Of a DNA stretch of 64,000 nt, positions 51,424 through 60,996 are shown one piece after another; positions within the stretch are counted from its first letter, which is position 1; each line of letters starts with the position of its first letter. A program made the translations under genes and the position numbers. The stretch covers positions 101,211 through 165,210 of the forward strand of contig NZ_FNDK01000003.1 of assembly GCF_900099605.1 (NCBI RefSeq), in the 5' to 3' direction. The stretch is from Alteribacillus persepolensis (GTDB lineage: Bacteria > Bacillota > Bacilli > Bacillales > Marinococcaceae). A model generated the notes under the pieces. That model was not told the origin of the DNA and did not search any database. It worked only from the letters and a program-made list of their open reading frames with translations.

Positions 51424-53100
51424 GTGACAGACCGACGCTTGCATCATGTGTGTCATTACAGCGGGACACATCTCCATGCCAAAGGGTGGATTCAAGAAGC
51501 AGCATTGCGGATGTTGAATAACAATTTGCACAAAGATGTGGCTGAAAACCCGCAAGAACTCGTCGTATACGGGGGAATCGGCAAAGCAGCCCGGAATTGG
51601 AAGTGTTATCAAGAAATTGTTAACACACTGATGTCGCTTGATAACGATGAAACGCTGCTCATTCAGTCAGGGAAGCCTGTAGCTGTTTTTCGCTCGCATG
51701 CGGATGCACCGAGAGTACTCATCGCTAATTCCAATCTCGTTCCAGCATGGGCCGATTGGGATCATTTTCATGAACTGGATCAAAAAGGGTTAATGATGTT
51801 CGGGCAGATGACAGCTGGCAGCTGGATTTATATCGGCAGCCAAGGTATTGTACAAGGAACTTATGAAACCTTTGCAGAATGTGCACGCCAGCATTTTGGC
51901 GGCACTTTGAAAGGAACGGTCACGGTAACAGCAGGACTTGGAGGAATGGGAGGCGCCCAGCCGCTTGCTGTCACCATGAATGGCGGGGTATGTATTGCTG
52001 CAGAGATGGACCCTAAGCGCATTAAGCGCCGTATTGACACGAACTACCTGGATGTGTCTGCCAAAAGCTTAACAGAAGCATTGCGGTTAGCAAACGAAGC
52101 AAAACGAAATAAGCAGCCGCTGTCGATTGGGGTGGTGGGAAATGCAGCGGAAGTTCTCACCGAAATGAAGCAAGCACGGTTTATCCCGGACATTTTAACC
52201 GACCAGACGTCTGCTCATGATCCGCTGAACGGCTATGTTCCAACGGGATTGTCGGTCGATGAAGCCGGTGAATTGCGAAAGCAGGACCCTCATGATTACG
52301 TGAAACGAGCGAAAAAAACGATAAGCGAACATGTGGAACTGATGCTGTATTTTCAAAAACAAGGAGCAGTCACGTTTGACTATGGAAACAATATCCGGCA
52401 GGTCGCAAAAGATGAAGGCGTGAAAGATGCCTTTCAGTTCCCCGGGTTTGTCCCTGCATTTATACGGCCGAAGTTTTGTGAAGGAAAAGGGCCGTTTCGC
52501 TGGGCAGCGTTATCGGGAGACGCTGCCGACATTTATAAAACCGATGATGTGATTTTAAACATGTTCTCGCATAACCAGCCATTGTGCCGCTGGATTCACA
52601 TGGCACGAAAGCACATCCGTTTTCAAGGTTTGCCGGCACGAATCTGCTGGCTTGGTTATGGAGAGCGTGCAGCTTTTGGGAAAAAGATTAATGCTATGGT
52701 CGCAAGCGGGGAACTTAAAGCACCGATTGTGATTGGCCGGGATCATCTTGATTCTGGCTCGGTTGCTTCTCCGAATCGAGAAACGGAGTCGATGAAAGAC
52801 GGAAGTGACGCGGTAGCAGATTGGCCGATTTTAAATGCGCTCATTAACAGTGTTGGCGGAGCGAGCTGGGTGAGTGTTCATCATGGCGGCGGTGTGGGAA
52901 TGGGATATTCGCTTCACGCTGGCATGGTAATTGTCGCGGATGGAACCAAAGCAGCAGAAAAACGGCTAGAACGTGTGTTAACGACAGATCCTGGCTTAGG
53001 TATTGTCCGTCATGCCGATGCCGGCTATTTGGAAGCTCAAAAAGCGGCACAGCAGCATGGCATTCAGATGCCGATGGATAGTGACCAGGGAGGGGCATAA
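51424..53100 (+). CDS. hutU: Urocanate hydratase
   Basis: 558 residues. Converts urocanate to imidazolonepropionate using tightly bound NAD. The NAD motif [10 protein letters not shown] (about 175-185), the active-site region [12 protein letters not shown] with the conserved Cys (about 405), and [12 protein letters not shown] near the C terminus are present. The GTG at 51424 has AGGAAAGG at proper distance, whereas the ATG nine bases earlier touches the ribosome binding site. First gene of hutU-hutI-hutG-hutH; hutI begins immediately after the stop. Confidence 0.97.
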   Translation: MTDRRLHHVCHYSGTHLHAKGWIQEAALRMLNNNLHKDVAENPQELVVYGGIGKAARNWKCYQEIVNTLMSLDNDETLLIQSGKPVAVFRSHADAPRVLIANSNLVPAWADWDHFHELDQKGLMMFGQMTAGSWIYIGSQGIVQGTYETFAECARQHFGGTLKGTVTVTAGLGGMGGAQPLAVTMNGGVCIAAEMDPKRIKRRIDTNYLDVSAKSLTEALRLANEAKRNKQPLSIGVVGNAAEVLTEMKQARFIPDILTDQTSAHDPLNGYVPTGLSVDEAGELRKQDPHDYVKRAKKTISEHVELMLYFQKQGAVTFDYGNNIRQVAKDEGVKDAFQFPGFVPAFIRPKFCEGKGPFRWAALSGDAADIYKTDDVILNMFSHNQPLCRWIHMARKHIRFQGLPARICWLGYGERAAFGKKINAMVASGELKAPIVIGRDHLDSGSVASPNRETESMKDGSDAVADWPILNALINSVGGASWVSVHHGGGVGMGYSLHAGMVIVADGTKAAEKRLERVLTTDPGLGIVRHADAGYLEAQKAAQQHGIQMPMDSDQGGA

Positions 53101-54375
53101 ATGAGCGAAACCGTACTGATTCGAAATGCAAGCCAGTTGATTACGATGGCTTCTCATTCTAAACGGCCCGCTGTAAAAACAGCAATGTCGGATATTGGTG
53201 TCATTGAAGGCGGCAGTGTCTTAATCGAAAACGGCTGTATTGTGGAAGCAGGAGAAGACAGGGTGTTGTGTGAGAAATATAAAAGCCGTCTTAAAAAGGC
53301 AAAACAAATCGACGCTGCAGGAAAACTGGCTACACCCGGTTTAATCGATCCGCACACACATCTTGTTTATGCAGGAACGAGAGAAAACGAATATGCAATG
53401 CGTCTTGCCGGGCAAAGCTACATGGATATTATGCAGGCAGGTGGAGGCATTCATGCGACGACACGGGCTACGCAAAAAGCAGGCGTTGAACAGTTGTATG
53501 AAGAGTCAAAAGCCCGGCTGGATCAGTTTTTGCTGCACGGAGTCACCACGATTGAAGCAAAAAGCGGCTACGGGCTGACGCTTGAGCATGAAATCAAACA
53601 ACTGGAGGTAGCGCATGCGCTAGCAGACAATCATGCTGTCGATATTGTTTCTACGTTTATGGGAGCACACGCCATTCCCTATGCCGAAAAAGACCATCCT
53701 GACCGTTTTGTTGAGCGTGTGGTCAATGACATGATTCCCGAAGTGGCCAGACGCGGCCTTGCCGTGTTTAATGATGTGTTTTGTGAAAGAGGAGTGTTTA
53801 CACCAGAGCAATCGTTGAAAATATTAGAAGCTGGCAAACGACATGGTCTGCTGCCTAAAATTCATGCCGACGAAATCGAGCCGTACCAAGGAGCGGAAGT
53901 GGCAGCACAAGTGGGAGCTGTGTCGGCAGACCATTTACTCAAAGCCTCAGACGCTGGAATATCGAAAATGGCTGAAGCAGGGGTTATTGCAGTACTGCTC
54001 CCAGGCACCGCCTTTTTCTTAATGAAAGAGTTTGCTGACGCCCGCAAAATGAGGGACGCAGGTGTTGCGTTAGCGCTGTCTACCGATGCCAACCCAGGGT
54101 CATCTCCGACACATTCTCTGCCGTTTATGATGAATTTGGGTTGTTTGAAAATGGGCATGACTCCTGAAGAAGTGTTAACCGCAGTAACGATTAACGCTGC
54201 TCATGCGGTTGGAGCAGCTTCTAAAGTGGGAAGTATAGAGCCGGGAAAGAAAGCGGATATAACCATTTTTAATGTGCCTCATTATTTGATGCTTTCTTAT
54301 CAATACGGAATGAATCACGTAGATACGGTCGTGAAAAACGGAAATGTCTGTGTGGAAGGCGGGCACCTGTTATGA
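53101..54375 (+). CDS. hutI: Imidazolonepropionase
   Basis: 424-residue amidohydrolase opening the imidazolone ring to formiminoglutamate. Metal-binding HTHLVYAG (about 82), ATTRATQ, KIHADEIEPYQGAE (about 253), SADHLL, and LSTDANPGSSPT (about 328) are all there. Starts one base after hutU with AGGGAGGGG inside hutU; overlaps hutG by four bases (ATGA). Confidence 0.97.
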   Translation: MSETVLIRNASQLITMASHSKRPAVKTAMSDIGVIEGGSVLIENGCIVEAGEDRVLCEKYKSRLKKAKQIDAAGKLATPGLIDPHTHLVYAGTRENEYAMRLAGQSYMDIMQAGGGIHATTRATQKAGVEQLYEESKARLDQFLLHGVTTIEAKSGYGLTLEHEIKQLEVAHALADNHAVDIVSTFMGAHAIPYAEKDHPDRFVERVVNDMIPEVARRGLAVFNDVFCERGVFTPEQSLKILEAGKRHGLLPKIHADEIEPYQGAEVAAQVGAVSADHLLKASDAGISKMAEAGVIAVLLPGTAFFLMKEFADARKMRDAGVALALSTDANPGSSPTHSLPFMMNLGCLKMGMTPEEVLTAVTINAAHAVGAASKVGSIEPGKKADITIFNVPHYLMLSYQYGMNHVDTVVKNGNVCVEGGHLL

Positions 54376-55385
54376 GCGGTTATCCATATCCGATGTTAGA
54401 TCCGCCTTCGTTTGTATGGACGCACACTTCAAGCGGGACAGGAGACATGAAAGTACATCAGTGGGTGAAAACAGCTGCGGGAACGGTTCCTGACTGGTCT
54501 GATTATGATGTCACAATCATAGGGGTGCCTTTGTCAAAGTCTTCGATCAGCTCTTCGAGTGCAAGTGAAAATCCAGATGCGATGCGGCGCGCATGGAAGG
54601 CATTTTATACGTATAACATAGATGAAGATATAGATTTGCAAGAGATGAAGGCGATTGACCTTGGCAATGTGAAACAACACGTGACTGATATTGCCTGGAC
54701 ACATGAGAGAATTCAAGAGGCAATGGCTGTGATGCGCATCCACCACCCTCACACACTGCCCGTCATATTAGGCGGCGATCATTCGATTACGGCAATGCTC
54801 GTAAAAGGTTACAAACAAGTGCACACGCACGAAACGGTAGGAATATTGCAGTTTGATTCGCACTTTGACGTGCGGGACCCGGAAGAGCTGGGAAAAGCCA
54901 ATGGTACGCCTATTCGCGTGTTAATAGACAGCGGCACGGTGAAAGGTGCTCATGTATACAATATTGGTGTGCACGGGTTTTTTAACGGCAAAACCTTAAA
55001 AGACTATGCCGATAAACACGCCATCCACTATATGACAATGAAACAAGCAAGACAGCGGGGAATTAGTAATGTAACAAGGCGTGTACTGTTGCAGCTGTGC
55101 CAGCATGTGGATGCTGTTTATGTGACGATTGATATGGATGTGCTTGATATCACGCACCATCCCGCAGCACCAGCCTCGGCTCCTGGAGGAATGTACAGCG
55201 AAGAATTGTTTGAGGCCGCAGCAATAGCTGGTGCCTGCGCTAAAGTAAAAGCAGTGGACATTGTCTGCTCTGATCCGCGAAAAGATGTCGCAGAAATATC
55301 GGTGAAAACGTCTGTGCAAACGATGTTATCATTTTTGACCGGTTACACGAAACGCTTGCAGAAACAAGGCCGGCTGCGCATGTAA
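54372..55385 (+). CDS. hutG: Formimidoylglutamase
   Basis: 337-residue arginase/ureohydrolase-fold enzyme splitting formiminoglutamate into glutamate and formamide. Binuclear manganese motifs GGDHSITAML (about 133), FDSHFDVRD (about 160) and TIDMDVLDI (about 255) are visible. Start overlaps the hutI stop (ATGA). The set identifies the formamide branch of histidine degradation. Confidence 0.96.
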   Translation: MSGYPYPMLDPPSFVWTHTSSGTGDMKVHQWVKTAAGTVPDWSDYDVTIIGVPLSKSSISSSSASENPDAMRRAWKAFYTYNIDEDIDLQEMKAIDLGNVKQHVTDIAWTHERIQEAMAVMRIHHPHTLPVILGGDHSITAMLVKGYKQVHTHETVGILQFDSHFDVRDPEELGKANGTPIRVLIDSGTVKGAHVYNIGVHGFFNGKTLKDYADKHAIHYMTMKQARQRGISNVTRRVLLQLCQHVDAVYVTIDMDVLDITHHPAAPASAPGGMYSEELFEAAAIAGACAKVKAVDIVCSDPRKDVAEISVKTSVQTMLSFLTGYTKRLQKQGRLRM

Positions 55386-55521
55386 GAAGGCGTGTGTGCA
55401 TAGAATGAATCAATGATGACATATCAAGGCAGGGTAAGGGGGCTATGCTTCTGAAGCAAATATGTTTCAGCAGTATAGTCCTTTGTACGTAATGAACTTT
55501 CTGCTAAAGGAGGGAGTTCAA

Positions 55522-57015
55522 TTGGTTGTTTTAACAGGAGAAGATTTATCTTTGACAGATATCCACAAGGTATTATGGAACAAAGAAACAGTAGCTGCAG
55601 ATAAAAACAGCATGGAAAAAGTGCAAAACAGCCGGCAAGCGATTGAAAAGATCGTCGAGAAAGAAGACGTTGTATATGGTATTACGACCGGTTTTGGGAA
55701 ATTCAGCGATGTGTGTATTTCAAAACAAGACGCAGAGATCCTGCAGAAAAATTTGATTTCCTCTCACGCATGCGGGGTAGGAGAACCTTTTCCTGAAAGA
55801 GTGGTGAATGCTATGCTGCTGCTGCGTGCGAATGCTTTGTTAAAAGGCTATTCTGGTGTTCGTCCTCTGTTAATCAAACGTTTGATTGAATGGGTAAATG
55901 CTCCGCTGTATCCATGTGTTCCGGAGAAAGGCTCACTCGGTGCCAGCGGCGATCTTGCTCCGCTTGCTCATTTGGCTTTGGCTTTGACTGGAGAAGGGGA
56001 CGTTTTTTATAAAGGAAAACGAATGGCGGCACGACGAGGTTTACAACAAGCCGGCATGCAGCCAGTATCATTGCGTGCTAAAGAAGGGTTGGCGCTAATC
56101 AATGGCACCCAGGCAATGACAGCTGTGGGCGTGGTTGCCTATATCGAGATGGAGCAGCTGGCTCTGCAGGCAGAGTATGTTGCAGCAATGACGATAGAAG
56201 GCTTGCGCGGCATTATTGATGCGTTTGATGATGACATCCACCAAGCACGAGGGTATCAAGAACAAATAGCTGTGGCTAAACGAATGAGACAACTGCTTAA
56301 AGGGAGCAATTTAACGACGAAACAAGGCGAGCTGCGTGTGCAAGATGCTTATTCTTTGCGCTGTATTCCGCAAGTTCATGGAGCGATTTGGCAGACATTG
56401 CACTATGTCCAAGAAAAACTGGCGATTGAAATAAACGCAGCAACCGATAATCCCCTTGTGTTTGATAACGGCAGCAAGGTGATATCCGGCGGTAATTTTC
56501 ACGGGCAGCCGATTGCATTTGCAATGGATTTTCTCAGCATTGCTGCATCGGAGTTAGCGAACATGTCGGAGCGTCGGATTGAGCGGCTCGTGAATCCTCA
56601 GTTAAGTGATTTGCCGCCGTTTTTAAGTGCCAATCCGGGCCTGGAATCCGGCGCAATGATTATGCAGTACACGGCGGCCGCACTCGTTTCAGAAAATAAG
56701 ACATTAGCACATCCAGCCAGTGTTGATTCCATTCCGTCATCGGCCAACCAAGAAGATCATGTAAGTATGGGAACCATTGCTGCACGGCATGCTGCAGCAA
56801 TTATTGAAAACACGCGGCAAGTTATAGCGATGGAACTTATTTGCAGTATGGAAGCGGCAGAATATCGGGGGATCGAAAAAATGGCAGCAGCAACCAGAAA
56901 CGTATTGGTTAAAGCCCGCGAGGTCGTTCCTGCGATTACCCATGACCGTCCGTTTTTTCGAGACATAGAAGCTGTGACGGGATGGCTGCAGGAACAGAAG
57001 GAATGGAAATCATAA
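55522..57015 (+). CDS. hutH: Histidine ammonia-lyase
   Basis: 497 residues; removes ammonia from histidine to give urocanate. The MIO prosthetic group forms from A-S-G in [14 protein letters not shown] (about 142-144); [24 protein letters not shown] and the C-terminal half are typical. A TTG start at 55522 is chosen because AAAGGAGGG lies 7 bases before it and the product then begins as known HutH proteins do; an ATG-led frame from 55462 is longer but has no site. It is last here, while in B. subtilis hutH comes first. Confidence 0.95.
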   Translation: MVVLTGEDLSLTDIHKVLWNKETVAADKNSMEKVQNSRQAIEKIVEKEDVVYGITTGFGKFSDVCISKQDAEILQKNLISSHACGVGEPFPERVVNAMLLLRANALLKGYSGVRPLLIKRLIEWVNAPLYPCVPEKGSLGASGDLAPLAHLALALTGEGDVFYKGKRMAARRGLQQAGMQPVSLRAKEGLALINGTQAMTAVGVVAYIEMEQLALQAEYVAAMTIEGLRGIIDAFDDDIHQARGYQEQIAVAKRMRQLLKGSNLTTKQGELRVQDAYSLRCIPQVHGAIWQTLHYVQEKLAIEINAATDNPLVFDNGSKVISGGNFHGQPIAFAMDFLSIAASELANMSERRIERLVNPQLSDLPPFLSANPGLESGAMIMQYTAAALVSENKTLAHPASVDSIPSSANQEDHVSMGTIAARHAAAIIENTRQVIAMELICSMEAAEYRGIEKMAAATRNVLVKAREVVPAITHDRPFFRDIEAVTGWLQEQKEWKS

Positions 57016-57101
57016 TGGACTTTTCATATAAAAAACAATTATACACCTATGATCATCCTTCATAGTAAATGAGCTTGCTTTATTTATAGGGAGGTGTCAA
57101 T

Positions 57102-57182
57102 ATGTTAAGAAAACAGAAATGGGATTACATGTATTCATTCTCTCATGATGGAGACATATTGACATTTTCATGCGGTGTCTGA
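57102..57182 (+). CDS. Possible 26-residue peptide
   Basis: ATG after GGGAGGTGTCAAT; product MLRKQKWDYMYSFSHDGD followed by ILTFSCGV. It lies between hutH and the formylglycine-generating enzyme gene. Good ribosome binding site, but length gives little support; it may be a leader peptide. Confidence 0.3.
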   Translation: MLRKQKWDYMYSFSHDGDILTFSCGV

Positions 57183-57239
57183 AGCAGGAAAAAGAATACA
57201 GTCGTGGAAGAGATATGTACAGGAAGGAGGGGAGGTACG

Positions 57240-58190
57240 GTGAAACCATGCTGCGGGCCGCAACGTGAAACGGTAACAGCAGAAACAATATCTTCTCATG
57301 AAAAACCAGCACATACAAAGCAGCCGCCGAATCAAGAAAGGCTGATACATTTAAGCGGCGGTCATTTTTTAATGGGAACAGAAAGCACGATCAGTCATCC
57401 GGAAGACGGAGAAGGTCCCATTCGTGAGGTGACAGTATCACCGTTTTTTATCGATCCTTACACGGTAACCAATCATGACTTTCAAAAATTTGTAGATGAT
57501 ACCGGATACATCACTGATGCTGAACAATATGGATGGTCGTTTGTGTTTCACTTGCTCGTTTCAAATACAGTGAAAGAAAATGTACAGCAGGTTGTCCAGC
57601 AAACTCCTTGGTGGTATGTAGTGGAAGGTGCGTACTGGAAAGCTCCGGAAGGCCCGGCTTCTGTTATTAAACATCGTATGGATCACCCGGTTGTTCATGT
57701 GTCGTGGAATGACGCCCAAGCGTATTGTAAATGGGTGGGGATGCGATTACCGACTGAGGCGGAATGGGAATATGCAGCTAGAGGAGGACTGGAACAAAAA
57801 ATATTTCCGTGGGGGGACGACTTGAAAGATAGGAATCAACAGGATCAATGCAACATCTGGCAAGGCAAATTTCCTGTGTACAATACAAAAGAAGATGGGT
57901 TTTTGTCGACTGCTCCGGTTGATACGTATGACGCCAATGGATATGGTTTATACAATACTGTCGGGAACGTATGGGAATGGTGTGCGGATTGGTTTTCTCC
58001 TCATCATGACCGGTCGCGTGTCCAAACAAATCCACAAGGGCCGGTGAACGGCATAGCTAAAGTAATGAAAGGCGGATCTTATTTATGTCATGACTCGTAT
58101 TGTAATCGGTACCGGGTAGCAGCACGAACGGGAAATACGCCGGACAGTTCCTCGGGAAACGTTGGTTTTCGATGTGTACAAGATGTATAA
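57240..58190 (+). CDS. Formylglycine-generating enzyme (SUMF1 family)
   Basis: 316 residues. Oxidises a cysteine of sulfatases to formylglycine. The domain begins with LSGGHFLMGTES (about 38) and has HPVVHVSWNDAQAYCKW and LPTEAEWEYAARGG. The C-terminal active-site motif is KGGSYLCHDSYCNRYRVAARTGNTPDSSSGNVGFRC, where both copper-binding catalytic cysteines (C-x4-C, about 288 and 293) are kept, so it is a true FGE rather than a degenerate SUMF1-fold protein. The GTG start at 57240 follows GGAGGGGAGG. No sulfatase gene lies in the window. Confidence 0.9.
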   Translation: MKPCCGPQRETVTAETISSHEKPAHTKQPPNQERLIHLSGGHFLMGTESTISHPEDGEGPIREVTVSPFFIDPYTVTNHDFQKFVDDTGYITDAEQYGWSFVFHLLVSNTVKENVQQVVQQTPWWYVVEGAYWKAPEGPASVIKHRMDHPVVHVSWNDAQAYCKWVGMRLPTEAEWEYAARGGLEQKIFPWGDDLKDRNQQDQCNIWQGKFPVYNTKEDGFLSTAPVDTYDANGYGLYNTVGNVWEWCADWFSPHHDRSRVQTNPQGPVNGIAKVMKGGSYLCHDSYCNRYRVAARTGNTPDSSSGNVGFRCVQDV

Positions 58191-58198
58191 AGAAATGG

Positions 58199-58236
58199 CG
58201 TGATGGCTGCTAGGAGACAAGAGCCATCACGTTTTT
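58199..58236 (+). terminator. Terminator after FGE gene
   Basis: Perfect ten-base arms CGTGATGGCT / AGCCATCACG and T5. Confidence 0.88.
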
Positions 58237-58249
58237 GGTTCTAAGGTAA

Positions 58250-58358
58250 GAAAGGATAAAAGGTTGGCGTTTTCATGGTCCAGTGCAAGTACCTGCCCGC
58301 TCGAAGTTTCATCACCTTAGCCGGATCTCCTTCTTTTAAGGCGCTTGCGCTTTTCTTT
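58250..58358 (+). repeat. Dispersed GCGCAAGCGCC repeat, copy E
   Basis: Left block AGAAAGGATAAAAGGTTGGC, GTTTTCATGGTCCAGTGCA; right block CTTCTTTTAAGGCGCTTGCGC, then TTTTCTTT. The interior is short (about 50 bases), similar in length to part of copy A. Confidence 0.75.
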
Positions 58359-58403
58359 ATAGCTGCAGGAATAAACGGCAGGTGTACAGGCACAAACGTA
58401 AAA

Positions 58404-58438
58404 GGAGCCAACATGCTGTGGTCAGCTCCATCGGCTCC
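58404..58438 (-). terminator. Terminator of catechol operon
   Basis: Arms GGAGCC (58404-58409) and GGCTCC (58433-58438); on the minus strand TTTTACGTTT follows. Located just beyond pcaF. Confidence 0.6.
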
Positions 58439-58455
58439 AATCGTTATTTCACGTT

Positions 58456-59661
58456 TTAGTCAACGTTTTCAACAGCAACGGAAATACCTTGTCCCACACC
58501 AATGCACATTGTGGCAAGGCCGAGTCCGGCAGATTGTTTTTTCATCTCATAAATAAGTGTCGTTAAAATTCTGGCACCGCTTGCCCCAAGAGGGTGTCCA
58601 AAAGCAATCGCACCGCCATTAACGTTTACTTTGTCTTGGTCGAGTTCTAATTGTTTGACACATTCCAGTGATTGCGAAGCGAAAGCCTCATTTAATTCAA
58701 CTAAATCAAAGTCACTGCTATTTAAGTTGTTGCGCTCCATCAGCTTCTTCGTTGCAGCGATTGGGCCGATTCCCATAATAGAAGGTTCTACCCCGGCAGT
58801 AGCTGAGGCTTTAAAACGAACAAGAGGTTTCAAGCCAAGTTCTTTCGCACGTGATGCCCGCATGATTAATAAAGCGGAAGCACCATCATTTACCCCGGAA
58901 GCATTTCCGGCTGTAACGGTGCCGTCTTTGAAAAGCGGCCGCAGACTGCTTAGTTTTTCAAGCGTTGTATTCGGACGTGGATGTTCATCTGTGTCCACGA
59001 CGGTTTCGTTGCCTTTTTTGTCTGTAATCGTTACAGGTACTATTTCTTCTTGGAACCGTTGATTTTCAATCGCTTGTTTGGCCCGCATTTGACTTTGATA
59101 AGCAAATTCGTCTTGGTCTTCGCGAGAGATATTGAAACGTTTAGCTACATTTTCGGCTGTTTCCGGCATAGAGTCAATGCCATACATCTCCACCATTTTA
59201 GGATTAGGAAAACGCCAGCCAATCGTTGTGTCATACATTTCCATGTTTCCGCGAGGAAATTCTTTTTCTGGTTTTGCCATGACAAAAGGTGCACGCGTCA
59301 TGCTTTCGGTACCACCGGCGATTAAAATGTCCTCTTCCCCGGACAAAATAGCACGAGCTGCAATGCTGACAGCATCTAAACTAGAACCGCACAAACGGTT
59401 GACCGTGGTACCACTTACAGTTTGAGGCAGTCCTGCCAGCAAGGAGGACATTCTTGCAACATTTCGGTTTTCTTCGCCGGCTCCGTTGGCATTGCCAAAA
59501 ATAACATCATTAATGGCTTCGGCCGGCAGGTTAGGATTTCGCTCTAGTAATGCTTTGATAACGACAGCACCAAGGTCGTCAGGCCGAACGTCTTTCAGAG
59601 CACCTTTGTATCGGCCGATAGGAGTTCTAACGGCATCAACAATAACTACTTCTTCGCTCAT
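58456..59661 (-). CDS. pcaF: 3-oxoadipyl-CoA thiolase
   Basis: 401-residue thiolase, final step of the beta-ketoadipate pathway: 3-oxoadipyl-CoA plus CoA to acetyl-CoA and succinyl-CoA. Active Cys in VNRLCGSSLDAVS (about 90), His in GGAIAFGHPLGASGARI (about 355), Cys in LATMCIGVGQG (about 386). The start ATG overlaps the pcaJ stop by one base. Its place at the end of the operon fixes the function better than the sequence, which also fits acetyl-CoA acetyltransferase. Confidence 0.88.
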   Translation of the reverse strand: MSEEVVIVDAVRTPIGRYKGALKDVRPDDLGAVVIKALLERNPNLPAEAINDVIFGNANGAGEENRNVARMSSLLAGLPQTVSGTTVNRLCGSSLDAVSIAARAILSGEEDILIAGGTESMTRAPFVMAKPEKEFPRGNMEMYDTTIGWRFPNPKMVEMYGIDSMPETAENVAKRFNISREDQDEFAYQSQMRAKQAIENQRFQEEIVPVTITDKKGNETVVDTDEHPRPNTTLEKLSSLRPLFKDGTVTAGNASGVNDGASALLIMRASRAKELGLKPLVRFKASATAGVEPSIMGIGPIAATKKLMERNNLNSSDFDLVELNEAFASQSLECVKQLELDQDKVNVNGGAIAFGHPLGASGARILTTLIYEMKKQSAGLGLATMCIGVGQGISVAVENVD

Positions 59662-60311
59662 TATTTACTCTCCTTTTGCAGCAGCTTTTCACTTACACGA
59701 TAAGACAGGGTGGTGTTTTCTTCTACGTCTTTTAAGGATGTACCGTCGATTAATTCTGTTAATTCATATCCATCATTCTTCCATTTAAAGGTGGCCATAT
59801 CTGTAATAATAATATCTGCGCGCCGGTTGGAAGTGATAGGGTACGAACACTCGTCTACAAGTTTTGGAGACCCGTCTTTTGATACGTGATTGGTTGTGAT
59901 GATGATTTGTTTTGCTCCAACAAGAAGATCCATCGCTCCACCAACACCAATGATGTCTTTTCCGGGAATCGCCCAATTTGCGACGTGGCCATTGGAATCT
60001 ACTTGTAAAGCTCCAAGAATAGCTGTATCCACGTGGCCGCCGCGGATCATCGCAAATGAATCGGCACTATGAAAGTAGGACGCACCAACTGCTTCACCGA
60101 CTGGAAGCTTGCCGGCATTGACAAGCAGTGGGTCAATATCCTCTTCTTCGACCGATGTAACTCCAAGAAGGCCGTTTTCTGTATGCAGGTAATATTTATC
60201 TTTATCGAGATAATTAGCAACGAGCGTAGGGATACCGATACCGAGATTGATGATGGAATGAGGAGCCAGCTCCTCTGCTGCTTTTTTAGCAATCATTTCT
60301 TTTTTACTCAC
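59661..60311 (-). CDS. pcaJ: 3-oxoadipate CoA-transferase subunit B
   Basis: 216 residues, beta subunit of a two-subunit CoA transferase. The catalytic glutamate lies in LHTENGLLGV (about 46), with INLGIGIPTLVA before it and GGAMDLLVGAK later. GTG start at 60311 after GGGG; overlaps pcaI by eight bases. It transfers CoA from succinyl-CoA to 3-oxoadipate. Confidence 0.9.
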   Translation of the reverse strand: MSKKEMIAKKAAEELAPHSIINLGIGIPTLVANYLDKDKYYLHTENGLLGVTSVEEEDIDPLLVNAGKLPVGEAVGASYFHSADSFAMIRGGHVDTAILGALQVDSNGHVANWAIPGKDIIGVGGAMDLLVGAKQIIITTNHVSKDGSPKLVDECSYPITSNRRADIIITDMATFKWKNDGYELTELIDGTSLKDVEENTTLSYRVSEKLLQKESK

Positions 60312-60996
60312 GATCAATCACCCCTTCTTTGGTTAAAATCAATTGACTCTTAATGAGAGAATCGACATATAAATGCGGGGTTGCGATTTCTTCTGGAGAC
60401 AATTCGCCTTCTTCGACAATTTCATCCACTTCCGCAATGACATATTTGGCAGCAGACGCCATAATAGGATTGAAGTTTCTTGCTGTCTTATAGTATACGA
60501 GATTGCCTTTTGTATCAGCTTTCCATGCCCGGACTAAGGCGACATCAGCTTTTAATGCTTTTTCTAACAGGTAGGTTTCTCCATCGATGTCTTTTGTTTC
60601 TTTTCCTTTGGCAAGATCTGTGCCGACGGCTGTTTTTGTATAGAAGCCGCCGATGCCGGCACCTCCAGCACGAATGGCTTCAGAAAATGTCCCTTGTGGA
60701 AGCAGTTCCAACTCTAATTTTCCCTCGTTATACCACTGGGCGACTTCACGGTTACTAGTGAAGTATGATCCGACAGCTTTTTTTAATTTGCCTTGCTGCA
60801 ATAAGATACCTAACCCTTTACCGGTCTCACCAACGTTATTGCTGATAATAGTGAGTTCGGAAGCATCATGTTTGGTTAGAGCATCAATCAATGTCAAAGG
60901 ACTTCCCACCAATCCGAAGCCTCCGACCATGACAGTGTCTCCTGTTTGTACTCTGGTTATTTCGCGCAGTGCATCATTTATAATGGAAACAGTCAT
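60304..60996 (-). CDS. pcaI: 3-oxoadipate CoA-transferase subunit A
   Basis: 230 residues, alpha subunit with the CoA-binding motif VMVGGFGLVGSP (about 22-33) and FYTKTAVGTDLAKGK. Its start overlaps the upstream hydrolase stop by four bases. Pairs with the following beta subunit. Confidence 0.9.
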   Translation of the reverse strand: MTVSIINDALREITRVQTGDTVMVGGFGLVGSPLTLIDALTKHDASELTIISNNVGETGKGLGILLQQGKLKKAVGSYFTSNREVAQWYNEGKLELELLPQGTFSEAIRAGGAGIGGFYTKTAVGTDLAKGKETKDIDGETYLLEKALKADVALVRAWKADTKGNLVYYKTARNFNPIMASAAKYVIAEVDEIVEEGELSPEEIATPHLYVDSLIKSQLILTKEGVIDRE

